DNA of 64,000 bases from Hydrogenimonas sp. (GCA_003945285.1 AP019005.1:1626001-1690000), one strand, 5' to 3'. Counted from the first letter of the stretch, positions 18,679 through 28,313 are shown. The notes: generated from the sequence alone by a model not told the origin. Made by a program: numbers and translations.

Positions 18679-19941
18679 TCAGTATCTGATAAAATCGCCC
18701 ATTGCCACATATGTGCCGGGCAGCTTAATCGATTTAGATACCCACAGATAATCGAGATCGATCGAATAGAATTTAGCCTCACAGTTCGCACAGCTGTAGA
18801 AGTAGCGTCCGCTCTCGTCGATATAGCTCGTATGCGCCTGGGCATTCTTGCCGGCTGCCCACTCTTCGGAAGTGAGGGGTTTCGCCACTTCGATGTTGCC
18901 CACAACCTTCGGGCTCTGCGGGTTCGAGAGATCGACAACCGTTACATATGTAGCTTTATGGTTGGTTACGACAGCCAGCCTTTTGGGGATGGAGAAGGTT
19001 ATGTGCCCGGCACCCAGACCCGCCCGGAAAGCGGCGACTGAACTCATACTGTTTTTGTCAACCACATAGACCTTTCCGCTGTAGGTAGGCATGAAGATAT
19101 ACTTGTCACCGTAGAACGCGGCATGATGGACCCCTCCGTCTTCGTGGGCAGCATGGAAGACCGTATCGACCGTTATCGCGTTCGAAGAGTCTATCGTGAA
19201 TTTCATGATGCCGGCGGCCGGTATGGAGCCATTTTCAGCATCATTGGGCCCTTCAAGAGTCATATAGTATGTTCCGTTGCCTGAGGAGTCGACTTCGGAA
19301 GAGAGGGTCAGAACATGGTGTGCCGTTGTCTCCGTATCGATCTGCGCAAGCGGTGTCTCGCTATCTTTGCTGTAGAGAATAAGTTTTCTGTTTACTCTAT
19401 CGAGCATCAGAAAGCGTCTGCCGTCGGCAAGCCAGAAGGGGTGACCGGTAGCGTTGCCTCCCCCGAAATAGTTTGACGAGTCTACCGGGTGAACCGAGGT
19501 ATCGACATCTTCACCGAAGTACCTTTTTACCTCATGATCCGTTTTACCTATGGTGGCAGACATCGGTTTTGTTTTGCCTGACACCAGCACAAGATCCAGG
19601 TTGTCTAGGGTAGCGGTAGACCTGGGGTGAAATTTCAGCGGGATCACCTTGACAACCCTGTTCTCTCTGAAGTTTATCACCGCTATGGAGTCTCCCCTGC
19701 GCGTAAGAGCGAAAGCTTCCGTATCGGTTTCACAATCGACCCCGTAGGGCCCCAGGGCAGGGGAGACATTCATTACAGCATCGAGACTCATTCTGTCGAC
19801 ATCTATGTTGAAGACTTTGGTCGACTCATAGTCACCGTAAAGGGCATGTGTACTCGGCTCTACACCGTTGCCGTCGCTGTCACATCCGCTAAGGCCGAAG
19901 AGGGCGGCGGTTACAACAGCAGCCAGGAGTGGCTTTCTCAT
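18679..19941 (-). CDS. Beta-propeller lipoprotein upstream of the RiPP-like genes
   Basis: Secreted lipoprotein of about 420 residues. The start chosen is the ATG at 19941 (MRKPLLAA), with AAAGGATG upstream. A lipobox LSGC follows at residues 18-21. The body has repeated strand blocks such as DSIAVINFRENRVVKV, KLILYSKDSETPLAQI, KVYVVDKNSMSSV and YVTVVDLSNPQSPKV, as in seven-bladed YVTN/LVIVD-type propellers. A late CANC pair could bind metal. It precedes the His-tailed peptide gene by about 100 bases on the same strand, so it may act on or receive that peptide outside the cytoplasm. That link is inferred. Confidence 0.7.
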   Translation of the reverse strand: MRKPLLAAVVTAALFGLSGCDSDGNGVEPSTHALYGDYESTKVFNIDVDRMSLDAVMNVSPALGPYGVDCETDTEAFALTRRGDSIAVINFRENRVVKVIPLKFHPRSTATLDNLDLVLVSGKTKPMSATIGKTDHEVKRYFGEDVDTSVHPVDSSNYFGGGNATGHPFWLADGRRFLMLDRVNRKLILYSKDSETPLAQIDTETTAHHVLTLSSEVDSSGNGTYYMTLEGPNDAENGSIPAAGIMKFTIDSSNAITVDTVFHAAHEDGGVHHAAFYGDKYIFMPTYSGKVYVVDKNSMSSVAAFRAGLGAGHITFSIPKRLAVVTNHKATYVTVVDLSNPQSPKVVGNIEVAKPLTSEEWAAGKNAQAHTSYIDESGRYFYSCANCEAKFYSIDLDYLWVSKSIKLPGTYVAMGDFIRY

Positions 19942-20173
19942 TGTACATCCTTTCACAGGTCATGATCCTCGTCCGAAAAACAGTGACACCGGTTATATGT
20001 TTGATTATATCGTCAAATATATTAAAATATAAATATGTATACACAACTGTTAACTTTCGTTAACTAATCTCGCGGCAGGAGCTAGGGACATCGGCGGTTT
20101 ATTGGTAGTTTGCGGTGCCCCGCTGGGAGAGTCCGCCCGTTAGGAGGATTCTATGCGGCGTGAAGAGACCGAC
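19942..20173. other. Intergenic region between proB and the propeller lipoprotein gene
   Basis: Contains a minus-strand TATAAT at 20009-20004 that may serve the lipoprotein gene, with only a weak -35. A repeated GTTAAC-TTTC-GTTAAC lies near 20048-20063. No gene was seen. Confidence 0.4.
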
Positions 20174-20941
20174 TCAATCTCGGTTCAGAAAAAGGGTCCC
20201 CCCCTCGTGACGACCCTCTATAAGGTAGGCGTAGGCATCTTTTAGATCGAAGCCGCTTGCCAGAAACATTTTTCGTCCACGTTTAAGAAGAAAATCGGCG
20301 GCTTTCAGTTTTGTAACTATGCCTCCTGTAGCAAAAGATGTATTCGGAGTAGACTCGGCGACCAGATCCTCTTTTGGAATCTCATGCACCACTTTCAGAG
20401 GCACGGCATCTTCATAACGGTTGGGATCTTTGTCGTAGTAGCAGTCTATATCGGAGAGAATGACAAGAAGCTCCGCATCGAAGTAGAAGGCCACATGGGC
20501 GGAGAGCTGATCGTTGTCTCCGAAAACCAGCTCCTCTGTCGCAGTGACGTCGTTTTCATTGATGATGGGGACGACACCCTGAGCAAGCAGGGTCTCTACG
20601 GCACACTTTGCGTGATAAGTACGTTTACGGGAATCGAAATCGTCGGCTGTCAGAAGAATCTGCGAAACTGTCACATCGTGACGCGCGAACTTCTTCTGGT
20701 ACATGGCGATGAGCTTGGGCTGGCCGATCGATGCCAGGGCCTGCCGGTTGGCCACCACTCTTTTATCCAGACGGCAGAGGGTGTAACCGGCGGCGACGGC
20801 TCCGGAACTTACCAGAATAACCTCCGTCTCCCTCTTCCTGATCTCCGCTATGAGGTCGACAAGGGCCGACATACGCTCCTTCGCGACCCTGTTCTGCTCC
20901 GTCAGTACCGCACTTCCGACCTTTATAACTATCCTCTTCAC
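20174..20941 (-). CDS. proB: Glutamate 5-kinase, short form without PUA domain
   Basis: Phosphorylates glutamate in the first step of proline synthesis. The 255-residue protein covers the amino-acid kinase domain (KVGSAVLT near the start, [12 protein letters not shown], then the [17 protein letters not shown] active-site region). It lacks the C-terminal PUA domain of the 367-residue E. coli enzyme, as is usual in Campylobacterota. The start is a GTG that overlaps the obgE stop (GTGA), so the two are translationally coupled. Confidence 0.95.
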   Translation of the reverse strand: MKRIVIKVGSAVLTEQNRVAKERMSALVDLIAEIRKRETEVILVSSGAVAAGYTLCRLDKRVVANRQALASIGQPKLIAMYQKKFARHDVTVSQILLTADDFDSRKRTYHAKCAVETLLAQGVVPIINENDVTATEELVFGDNDQLSAHVAFYFDAELLVILSDIDCYYDKDPNRYEDAVPLKVVHEIPKEDLVAESTPNTSFATGGIVTKLKAADFLLKRGRKMFLASGFDLKDAYAYLIEGRHEGGTLFLNRD

Positions 20942-22032
20942 GACTCTGTTTCTCTCTCTTTTTCTATCGCATCGCTCAATGCGAATATGAGCGGCTTCAC
21001 ATTTATCTGCGCAATCGAAGAGATCGGCATCACGAAGAGGGGCCCCTCCGTACCCTCCGACTCCGATCCGTAGCCGATATATCTCTCGTCACTGCCGTAT
21101 CTCTTCAAAGCGCTGTTGGGTTCGAGTCCCAAAGCTTCGAGAAGCTGCTCTGTCTTCGAGTTCACCTCTTCATCCGTCAGGGCGTCGATTCTGGTCAGTG
21201 CGACGGCGAAAGGGCGTTTCGCCAGTTCGGCGCTGTAGCGCTGCAGCTCCAGTTTGAGAGCTTCGTACTGGTGCGCCGTTTCGCGGTAGTTGGCCGCATC
21301 TATCATCAGAAGGAGTGTCTTAGTCCTCTCGATATGCTTCAAAAACTCGATTCCCAGCCCTCTTCCGTCGCTGGCACCTTCGATAATCCCCGGAATATCG
21401 GCCATCACGAAAGATCTGAACTCATCTATCGCCACGACACCCAGTTTCGGAGTGAGTGTGGTGAATTCGTAGTTGGCCACCTCCGGATGAGCATTGGAAA
21501 CTTTCGATATCAGAGTCGATTTTCCGACATTCGGAAACCCGACCAGCCCCACATCCGCTATTAGCTTCAGTTCGAGCCGTACATCTCTCTCCTCACCGGG
21601 TTTGCCGGGCTGGGCATATGTGGGCCGCTGGTTGGTGGAGGATTTGAAGTGGACATTGCCGAGCCCGCCTTTACCGCCCTCCAGGAACTTCACCTTCTGC
21701 CCATCTTCGGTCAGGTCCAGAAGCACTTCACCGCTCACTCTGTCTATCACCTGCGTTCCGGGCGGGACTCTCACATATAGCGACTCCCCGGTCTTTCCGG
21801 CACACTTTCTCGGTTGTCCGGGGCGACCGTTCTGTGCTTTGAGATGGGTCTTGCCTTTGAAGTGGGAAAGGGTGTCGGTATTCTTGTCCACGACAAACCA
21901 GACATCTCCGCCACGGCCGCCGTCTCCGCCGTCCGGCCCCCCTTTGGGAACGAACTTCTCACGTCTGAAAGATGAGCAGCCCTGCCCCCCTTTGCCGGAA
22001 CTGAGTTTCAGTTCTACACTGTCTACAAACAT
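20938..22032 (-). CDS. obgE: Obg GTPase (ribosome assembly)
   Basis: Essential GTPase for large-subunit ribosome assembly, 364 residues. The glycine-rich Obg fold is residues 1-158. G1 is GFPNVGKST (165-173), G3 is [10 protein letters not shown], and G4 is TRID. There is no long C-terminal OCT domain. It lies downstream of rplU-rpmA, the standard bacterial arrangement, and overlaps proB by four bases. Confidence 0.97.
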   Translation of the reverse strand: MFVDSVELKLSSGKGGQGCSSFRREKFVPKGGPDGGDGGRGGDVWFVVDKNTDTLSHFKGKTHLKAQNGRPGQPRKCAGKTGESLYVRVPPGTQVIDRVSGEVLLDLTEDGQKVKFLEGGKGGLGNVHFKSSTNQRPTYAQPGKPGEERDVRLELKLIADVGLVGFPNVGKSTLISKVSNAHPEVANYEFTTLTPKLGVVAIDEFRSFVMADIPGIIEGASDGRGLGIEFLKHIERTKTLLLMIDAANYRETAHQYEALKLELQRYSAELAKRPFAVALTRIDALTDEEVNSKTEQLLEALGLEPNSALKRYGSDERYIGYGSESEGTEGPLFVMPISSIAQINVKPLIFALSDAIEKERETES

Positions 22033-22144
22033 ATATTGCCTCTGTTTCTCTGGGATTTTGGTGATAAAATATCAGATTTGAAAAAAATTGTCAAAAGAGT
22101 GGGTGGAAGAGAGGTGCGGCACACAGCGGTGCCGCAGCGGAAGG

Positions 22145-22399
22145 TTATGCGGGGTAGACTGAAACTTTTTTTCTCTTTTTGTCTTTTCGCTCATATTTGA
22201 CGACACCGTCTATCAGTGCAAAAAGCGTGTGGTCTTTGCCCATCCCGACATTGTTGCCCGGATGAATCTTCGTACCGCGCTGGCGATAGATGATGTTTCC
22301 TGCGACTACCGCTTCTCCGCCGATTTTCTTGACGCCCAGTCTTCGACCCGCTGAATCGCGGTTATTCTGGGTAGATCCCTGACCTTTCTTGTGAGCCAT
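22145..22399 (-). CDS. rpmA: 50S ribosomal protein L27
   Basis: An 84-residue ribosomal protein beginning [20 protein letters not shown], the conserved N-terminal arm that reaches the peptidyl-transferase centre. It shows no N-terminal extension needing Prp cleavage. The gene sits between rplU and obgE, and the SD site AAGGAG lies just upstream. Confidence 0.98.
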   Translation of the reverse strand: MAHKKGQGSTQNNRDSAGRRLGVKKIGGEAVVAGNIIYRQRGTKIHPGNNVGMGKDHTLFALIDGVVKYERKDKKRKKVSVYPA

Positions 22400-22463
22400 T
22401 ACTTCTCCTTAAAACATCTTGTTCTTGATAGTGCCGGAAGCTCTCCGCTTCCGCCGACCGATA

Positions 22464-22772
22464 CTACGCAATCTTGGTGATGCGTACTCTTGTGAAATCT
22501 CTACGGAAGCCGCGCTTGAGCTTGCTGTCTTTACGACGTCGTTTTTTGAAGATTACGATCTTTCTCTCACGACCTTCGTTGATCACTTCCGCTTCGACTA
22601 CAGCGCCGTCGACAAACGGTGTACCTACCTTCAGGTCTCCGTCGTTTTCGACAGCCAGTACCTCTTTGATCTCGACTTTGGCTTTCGGCTCTAGGCCCAT
22701 ATAGTCGAGGCAGAGGATATCGCCTTCGTTGACCTTGTACTGCTTGCCGCCATGCTTGATAATTGCTGTCAT
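22464..22772 (-). CDS. rplU: 50S ribosomal protein L21
   Basis: A 102-residue ribosomal protein starting [18 protein letters not shown], with the [20 protein letters not shown] segment of the L21 C-terminus. It is the first gene of rplU-rpmA-obgE-proB. Confidence 0.98.
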   Translation of the reverse strand: MTAIIKHGGKQYKVNEGDILCLDYMGLEPKAKVEIKEVLAVENDGDLKVGTPFVDGAVVEAEVINEGRERKIVIFKKRRRKDSKLKRGFRRDFTRVRITKIA

Positions 22773-22860
22773 GCCGTGTCCTTTTGAATTCGTGAAACGA
22801 TTTTAGTGGCGAATTATACCCATACTATATTTAAGAATAGTTTAATGCGGCCCGCTATTC

Positions 22861-23253
22861 TCAACCGGGAATCTGCAGATCCTCCAAAGCGATACACTCT
22901 ATCTCTACAAGTGCGTTTTTGGGCAGCGTCTTTACCGCAACGGTACTGCGTGCGGGCTTGTGGTCGGCGAACCACTCTTCATATATCTCGTTGACGGCTG
23001 AAAAGTCATCCATATCGGCGAGGTAAATGGTGGTTTTGACCACACTCTGCAAAGAGCTGCCCGCAGCTTCCAGAACGGCTTTGAGGTTTCTCATGACCTG
23101 TGCGGTCTGCAGTCTCACATCATTTTGCACCATTACCCCGTCGGGCGTAAGGGCTATCTGGCCGGAGGTGAATATGAACTCCCCGGTTTTAATCGCCTGT
23201 GAGTATGGGCCTATGGCCTGCGGAGCTTCGTTTGTCTGTACGCTTTTCATCAT
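22861..23253 (-). CDS. RidA family enamine/imine deaminase
   Basis: A 130-residue YjgF/YER057c/UK114-type protein that removes reactive 2-aminoacrylate. Signature segments are APQAIGPYSQAIK near the N-terminus, FTSGQIALTPDG, and STVAVKTLPKNALVEIECIA, whose Arg/Glu region forms the trimer-interface active site. Two adjacent ATG codons are possible starts. Confidence 0.93.
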   Translation of the reverse strand: MMKSVQTNEAPQAIGPYSQAIKTGEFIFTSGQIALTPDGVMVQNDVRLQTAQVMRNLKAVLEAAGSSLQSVVKTTIYLADMDDFSAVNEIYEEWFADHKPARSTVAVKTLPKNALVEIECIALEDLQIPG

Positions 23254-23314
23254 TATGGACCTCTCTTTTTTTTAAGGATTATTATACATTAAGATGCGGG
23301 GTACTATCATTAAG

Positions 23315-23520
23315 TAACTGACCTTACGTAAAATTTGTCAGCCCCGGGATTTGAGCGTAAAAATATCGTTCAAAAAACCGTGCTTGCCCGAAGGGCTCCG
23401 TAGGAATTTGCGGTTTTAGCCCCGTTGCCGCATCCCGAAGGGCAAATCGCACCTGCGCAGAGATTTTGCCGACCCGTCTCGGTTTTTCTCTTTACGCCCG
23501 GTTTTGAATTGCCGTACTTA
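23315..23520. repeat. MITE-like intergenic repeat, family A (long copy)
   Basis: Starts with TAACTGACCTTACGTAAAA, the reverse complement (one mismatch) of the right end at 28295-28313. Positions 23330-23380 match 28172-28225 closely, and 23386-23515 matches the inverted copy at 3811-3955 in parts. The right end runs up to the M20 hydrolase gene. Confidence 0.65.
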
Positions 23521-23561
23521 TGCTGAAAGATAACCCCCATCATCTGCAAAAGGAGGGTGCC

Positions 23562-24761
23562 GTGAAAGTTGAAAAGCTGGTTCAAAAGGAGATCGATTCG
23601 ATTTTCGACCGTATCGTGCGGATTAGGCACGATATCCACCAAAACCCGGAGCTCTCGGGAGAGGAGGAGGAGACACGTCTGCTGATACGCTCGATCCTCG
23701 AAGCGGAGGGTATCCCTTTCAAAACTTTCGAGGGGCACTACGGCGTCGTCGCCGACATCATCAAAGACCCGGCCCTGCCCACCGTTGCTATCCGCGGGGA
23801 TATGGATGCGCTTCCCATGCCGGAGAACAGCCCCAAGCCCTACGCATCGAGAAAGGAGGGGATCATGCACGCCTGCGGCCACGATGCGCATACCGCCATC
23901 GCCCTTGGGTGCGCACTCTCCCTCAACAGGATAAAGGAGCGTCTGCCCGGTAATATACGCATCATCTTTCAACCTTCGGAAGAGGTACTGGCCGGAGGCA
24001 GCAGCCAGATGATCGCCGACGGGGCCCTGGAGGGGGTATCGGCCATATTCGGTCTGCATGTCTACCCATACCTCAGAACGGGGCAGATCGGTTACAAATA
24101 CGGAGTTATGATGGCTTCTGCCGACACGTTCAGCTTCGATATCTACGGCAAGACGGCCCACGGTGCGAGACCGCACGAGGGCATAGACGCCGTACTCGTA
24201 ACCGCGATGGCGATAGACTCCCTGAACCATATAGTCAGCCGCCGGATAGACCCGATCCACCCGGCAGTCATCTCGATGGGAAAGATCGAAGGGGGGAAAG
24301 CCCCCAACGTCATCTGCGACTTCGTAACCGTAGCCGGAACCGTAAGAACCGTAAACGAATCGGTCCGCAAAAAGATTCCGGAGATGATGGAGGCTACGAT
24401 AAAAGGAATTTGTGAAGCGATGGATGCGAAATACCATTTCAACTACGAATTCGGTCCGCCGGAGCTGAAAAACAGCGACAGGATGGTTGATATCGTCAAA
24501 GCCGCCGCAGAAGAGGTGGTGGGCAAAGAGGGGCTTGTGGATCTGGTCGACCCGGTAATGGGAGGAGAGGACTTCTCCAGATATCTGCAGGTCGTTCCCG
24601 GCGCATTCTTCAGGCTCGGAGTCTGTAACGAAGAGAAGGGGACATGCGTACCTCAGCACAACACCAGGTTCGATGTCGATGACGACTCCCTTCTCATAGG
24701 GATGAAGGTTCTCGCCCTGAGCACACTCAAGTCGCTTGAAGAAGAGGCCCGGAAGGTATGA
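23562..24761 (+). CDS. M20 family amidohydrolase (N-acyl-amino-acid hydrolase type)
   Basis: Zinc peptidase-fold amidohydrolase, about 399 residues from the GTG at 23562, which has AGGAGG five bases upstream. The in-frame ATG at 23520 lies in repeat sequence and lacks an SD site. Motifs are GDMDALPMPE, MHACGHDAHTA (metal ligands), and FQPSEEV with the catalytic Glu. These match the hippurate/IAA-amino-acid/N-acetyl-amino-acid hydrolase group. Its stop overlaps the next gene's start (ATGA), implying coupled translation. Confidence 0.88.
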   Translation: MKVEKLVQKEIDSIFDRIVRIRHDIHQNPELSGEEEETRLLIRSILEAEGIPFKTFEGHYGVVADIIKDPALPTVAIRGDMDALPMPENSPKPYASRKEGIMHACGHDAHTAIALGCALSLNRIKERLPGNIRIIFQPSEEVLAGGSSQMIADGALEGVSAIFGLHVYPYLRTGQIGYKYGVMMASADTFSFDIYGKTAHGARPHEGIDAVLVTAMAIDSLNHIVSRRIDPIHPAVISMGKIEGGKAPNVICDFVTVAGTVRTVNESVRKKIPEMMEATIKGICEAMDAKYHFNYEFGPPELKNSDRMVDIVKAAAEEVVGKEGLVDLVDPVMGGEDFSRYLQVVPGAFFRLGVCNEEKGTCVPQHNTRFDVDDDSLLIGMKVLALSTLKSLEEEARKV

Positions 24762-26203
24762 AACATACCGTTTCTCTTACAGTCCCGAACGAGAAGAGGT
24801 ATGTACCTCTCTGCATCGATCTGATCAAAAACGCCCTGCGGCTGGCAAAGATCGGGGACGACGATGCGGTGATGATCGTCGCCGCCGCACGGGAACTCAT
24901 CTTCAACGCGATAAGTCACGCCTATCCGCAGAATATGGGCGGTGTGATAGATATAGATATAAGATTTCTTCCCCACGGTGTGAAGATAAGCGTCCACGAC
25001 CTGGGGCTTCCGTTCGACTTCGACGCCTACATGCGTTCCGAAAAGGAGGGAGGCCTGAAGAGAATCGGAAGCTACGTGGATGAGCTCAGTTTCGCGAACC
25101 TTGGGAAAAAAGGGAAAGTGTTCACGATATTCAAAGCCCATCCTCTCGACTTTTCCGAACTGAATTTCCAACCATACTCCGATCTCGGCGATGAGTCACC
25201 GGCATCTTTGAAACCGGCATCTATACAGATACGCGATTTCGAACCGGGAGACGAGGAGGCCGTCAGCAGGCTGATCTACAACAACTATACCTACAGCTAC
25301 TACAAATCTCTCTTCTACTATCCGAAAAAGATAGCGAAGCTGAACGAAAAGGGGGAGATAGCCTCCGTAGTGGCCGAAACGAGAGAGGGGAAGATAGTCG
25401 GGCACTTCGCGCTCGTCCGTATTCCAGACTCCAATATTGCGGAGATAGGAGTCGCAGTCGTAGATCCGGACTACAAGGGGAAAGGGATTATGAACTCGAT
25501 GCTGGGGCGTATCGAGCAGCGTGCGAAAGAGATGGGGCTGGATGCGATCTTCGGAGAGGCGTTGATGCTTCACCCTTTCAGCCAGAGGGCAAACCTGCGT
25601 CACGGGTTCGGCGAGAGTGCACTGCTTCTGGGGATAGTACCCAATACCGTCTCCCTGACAGATCCGAATGCCGTACGGACAGAAAAGAGAGCCGCAGTTC
25701 TTGTCGCCTACAAGATACTCAACGAAGTAAAGAGAAGAGAGGTTTTCATACCGGAGCGATACAGAGAGCTCATAGAGCAGATCTATGCCAACAACTCGCT
25801 CGAGACAGCACCCGCCGAAAACGGCGGGTGCGAAGGAGGAGATCTGATAGAGTACGAGTTGAGCAGATATACCCAGAGCGGAACGCTCGTAATCGACAGA
25901 ATATGCGACAACTTTTCACATACACTCCGGCACTACCTCCATATACTCTACAAAAAACATGTAGATATGATCTACGCCGATATCAATATGATGAGATGCG
26001 CCCGTATCGAACGTGCGGTGGAGATCCTGAAGGAGGAGGGGTTCGTCTTCAGCGGAGTTCTCTTTTACCGCAGAGGGGGAGAGGACTACCTAAGGCTCCA
26101 GATGCCCAACAGCGACAATGTCGAGACTGAACATATTGTGTGCCACTCCGACTTCTGCAGCCGGCTCCTCTCCTTTATCGGTGAAGAGCTCGACTCCTTT
26201 TGA
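24758..26203 (+). CDS. Fusion of anti-sigma-type HATPase domain and GNAT acetyltransferase
   Basis: A 481-residue, two-part protein. Residues 1-130 are a GHKL ATPase of the RsbW/SpoIIAB type, with an ELIFNAISHAYP N-box (Glu46, Asn50) and a DLGLPFD G1-like turn. Residues 155-310 form a GNAT acetyltransferase, with ASVVAETREGKIVGHFALV and the acetyl-CoA loop VVDPDYKGKGIMNSML. A third, C-terminal region of about 150 residues is unrecognised. It is coupled to the M20 amidohydrolase and overlaps the convergent thioredoxin-like gene by 29 bases. Role unknown; regulatory kinase plus acetylation is inferred. Confidence 0.75.
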   Translation: MKHTVSLTVPNEKRYVPLCIDLIKNALRLAKIGDDDAVMIVAAARELIFNAISHAYPQNMGGVIDIDIRFLPHGVKISVHDLGLPFDFDAYMRSEKEGGLKRIGSYVDELSFANLGKKGKVFTIFKAHPLDFSELNFQPYSDLGDESPASLKPASIQIRDFEPGDEEAVSRLIYNNYTYSYYKSLFYYPKKIAKLNEKGEIASVVAETREGKIVGHFALVRIPDSNIAEIGVAVVDPDYKGKGIMNSMLGRIEQRAKEMGLDAIFGEALMLHPFSQRANLRHGFGESALLLGIVPNTVSLTDPNAVRTEKRAAVLVAYKILNEVKRREVFIPERYRELIEQIYANNSLETAPAENGGCEGGDLIEYELSRYTQSGTLVIDRICDNFSHTLRHYLHILYKKHVDMIYADINMMRCARIERAVEILKEEGFVFSGVLFYRRGGEDYLRLQMPNSDNVETEHIVCHSDFCSRLLSFIGEELDSF

Positions 26204-26591
26204 AAACCCTGACCGCCAGTTTCAGATCGCTCATGTAGTCGTAGGGGTCCCAGTATCCGGGAACCGGTTTTATGAGCATCTCCCCGCCCGGGGTCAGAAA
26301 GAAGGTCGTCGGAACATATTTCGACTTTATAAAGTCCGGGTAACTGTCTCTCTCCCTGTCGACCAGTATGGGTACGAAGCGCCTGTTGATAAAGTTTTCC
26401 ACATCCGGGTTGGCTAACGTTTCACTCTCCAGTTTACGGCACCATCTGCAGTGTTCGGAGACCAGAAGAACCAGTATCGGCCTCTTTAGCTCTTTAGCCT
26501 TTTTCTGAGCCTCTTCATAGGAGCTCTGCCAATTTATCTCCGCAAACAGTGACGTTGTCAACAGCAACGCTGCAAAAAATATCTTCTTCAA
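26175..26591 (-). CDS. Periplasmic thioredoxin-fold protein (SoxW/DUF255-like)
   Basis: A 138-residue exported protein with a signal peptide (residues 1-17, cleavage after LFA), a CRWC redox motif at residues 48-51, and the cis-Pro loop VPTTF. It belongs with thioredoxin_7-type periplasmic reductants, and the Cys pair suggests disulfide reduction. It overlaps the convergent GNAT fusion gene. Confidence 0.85.
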   Translation of the reverse strand: MKKIFFAALLLTTSLFAEINWQSSYEEAQKKAKELKRPILVLLVSEHCRWCRKLESETLANPDVENFINRRFVPILVDRERDSYPDFIKSKYVPTTFFLTPGGEMLIKPVPGYWDPYDYMSDLKLAVRVFKRSRALHR

Positions 26592-26655
26592 ATCGGACTC
26601 CTTTCGCTCTTATAGTATCCGTTCTTCGTGCACTTTTTGTGGAGGTGCCCCGGAG

Positions 26656-27759
26656 TCAAAAAGCCGCTATGACTCTGTCGAAAATCTCTTTAAGGCTCTC
26701 TACCTCTTCCGGCGTTGTCCTTTCGTTCGGTGCATGAATGGTGTCGTTCTTCACACCGAACTCCACTACATCCACCCCGAACTCCGCGAAAAATCTGGCA
26801 TCGCTCGTACCTCCGGCCGTCGAGTATTTCGTCTCTACCCCGGTTACATCCCGTATGGCGCCGACAAGAGCCTTTACCACTTCAGAATCTTTCTCCGTCA
26901 TAAACGGTTTCGCCGACTGGGTCAGTGTGAGAATATAGTTCATATCTTTGAAGTATCTGTCCACAAACGCCTCTATATCCTCTTTCGATGTCTTGGTATT
27001 GTTACGCACATTGAACATCATGCGCAGTTTTCCCGGTGTGACGTTGGTGACCTCCATACCGGCACGTATGTCGGTAATGACGAATTTGCTGGGCGCGAAA
27101 AACTCGTCGCCGCCGTCGAGATCGACACCGGCTATATGCGGTAGAACCTGCGCAACTTTGTGGATGGGGTTGTGCGCCTTCTCCGGGTATGCCGCATGGC
27201 CCTGCTTCCCGATCTTTTCGATCACCCCGTTGATGGAACCTCGGCGGCCGATCTTTATCGCATCGCCGAAAACCTCTTCGCATGTCGGTTCGGCGACTAT
27301 CGCGTAATCGGGAAGCAGCTCTCTCTCCTTCAGGTACCTGAGCACTTCGATGGTACCGTGCCTTGCCTCCCCCTCTTCGTCACTTGTAAGCAGAAGCGAA
27401 AGGGTCCCGTTGAAATTTTCTGCATCACGGCACGCCTGCACGAAGGCGGCGACACCGCTCTTCATATCCTGGGCTCCCCTTGCATATATATACCCATCTT
27501 CGAACTTCGGTACGAAAGGATCACTCTCCCATCCGTCGCCCGGAGGAACGACATCGATGTGGCCGGCGAAACAGAGGTGCGGCCCCTCACCGAAACGTCT
27601 GTGCAAAAAGATGTTCTTGACATTCACCCTGTTTACCCATTCGGCTTCAAAGTCGTAGAGGTAGTCCCTTATAAATGAGAGCGCACCTCTGTCTTCCGGT
27701 GTTACCGACGGGTACGAAAGAAGTTTGATGAAAAGTTCAACCGTCTCTAGTCTTCGCAC
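26656..27759 (-). CDS. dapE: Succinyl-diaminopimelate desuccinylase
   Basis: Removes succinate from N-succinyl-LL-diaminopimelate in lysine and cell-wall synthesis. It has 367 residues with M20-family metal ligands in CFAGHIDVVPPGD (His67, Asp69), GAQDMKSG (Asp98) and the catalytic TSDEEGEA (Glu128/129). The start is a GTG with AGGAGA five bases upstream. The GTSDARFF segment near the C-terminus is typical of DapE. Confidence 0.93.
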   Translation of the reverse strand: MRRLETVELFIKLLSYPSVTPEDRGALSFIRDYLYDFEAEWVNRVNVKNIFLHRRFGEGPHLCFAGHIDVVPPGDGWESDPFVPKFEDGYIYARGAQDMKSGVAAFVQACRDAENFNGTLSLLLTSDEEGEARHGTIEVLRYLKERELLPDYAIVAEPTCEEVFGDAIKIGRRGSINGVIEKIGKQGHAAYPEKAHNPIHKVAQVLPHIAGVDLDGGDEFFAPSKFVITDIRAGMEVTNVTPGKLRMMFNVRNNTKTSKEDIEAFVDRYFKDMNYILTLTQSAKPFMTEKDSEVVKALVGAIRDVTGVETKYSTAGGTSDARFFAEFGVDVVEFGVKNDTIHAPNERTTPEEVESLKEIFDRVIAAF

Positions 27760-27767
27760 CTGTTCTC

Positions 27768-28109
27768 CTATTTTTCCGGATTCTCGTAGAAGATATAGGG
27801 GGTGTAATTGCTGATCTCGAAATAGAGTTTCTTCTCACCCTCATCGACCTTGTAGTTTAGATTTTTGTCGTAGTATCCGTAGCCGTAGCGGTACTGCCTC
27901 GGTGTATTGTCATCGGTCCCCTTGGCCGTAGATAGCTTGTCTATCTTGATGAACCTCATGACGAGCTTCTCACCTTCGTAGATATCCAGTACACCGTTTG
28001 TGCCTGTCCAGTTCTGTATAGCACGTCCGAATTTGTTCTGCGTCTCCTGGGTACACCCGCCCAGCCAGAAGATGGATCCTATTAGCAATATTAGGCTAAA
28101 TCTCTTCAT
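27768..28109 (-). CDS. Small lipoprotein of unknown function
   Basis: A 113-residue protein with a signal peptide and lipobox LGGC (Cys19). The mature part (DIYEGEKLVMRFIKIDKLST, then a Tyr-rich RQYRYGYGYYDKNLNY stretch) is beta-rich and conserved-looking but not recognised. It lies nine bases upstream of dapE and may be co-transcribed. Confidence 0.75.
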   Translation of the reverse strand: MKRFSLILLIGSIFWLGGCTQETQNKFGRAIQNWTGTNGVLDIYEGEKLVMRFIKIDKLSTAKGTDDNTPRQYRYGYGYYDKNLNYKVDEGEKKLYFEISNYTPYIFYENPEK

Positions 28110-28162
28110 TTCACTTTCCTTTCCGTTGCGGGGTTAGAGGCTATTTCCCCATTGAATCTTAT

Positions 28163-28313
28163 CTACCTAAACGCAAAATTTGTCAGCACCGGGATTTGAG
28201 CGAAAAGTATCATTCAAAAAACCGCGAATGCCTGTCAGGATGCCGTTCGATATTTTTCAGCATCTGGCAGGGCAAATCCCGCTCGGCGTGCGGATTTTGC
28301 GTAAGGTCAGTTA
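28163..28313. repeat. MITE-like intergenic repeat, family A
   Basis: About 150 bases with a right end TTTTGCGTAAGGTCAGTTA (28295-28313) and a degenerate left end CTACCTAAACGCAAAA. The interior 28175-28225 matches the copy at 23330-23380. The gap 28110-28629 otherwise holds two small hairpins (GTTACAC-AAAAA-GTGTAAC at 28448-28466, and GAAATC-TGC-GATTTC just after) and another left-end-like TTGACTTTACGCAAAA near 28540. No gene was seen. Confidence 0.7.

Noticed and set aside
23370-24659. Long minus-strand open frame of 429 codons
   Set aside because: Antisense to the M20 amidohydrolase, whose metal-binding motifs are in the plus strand. No coding signal of its own.
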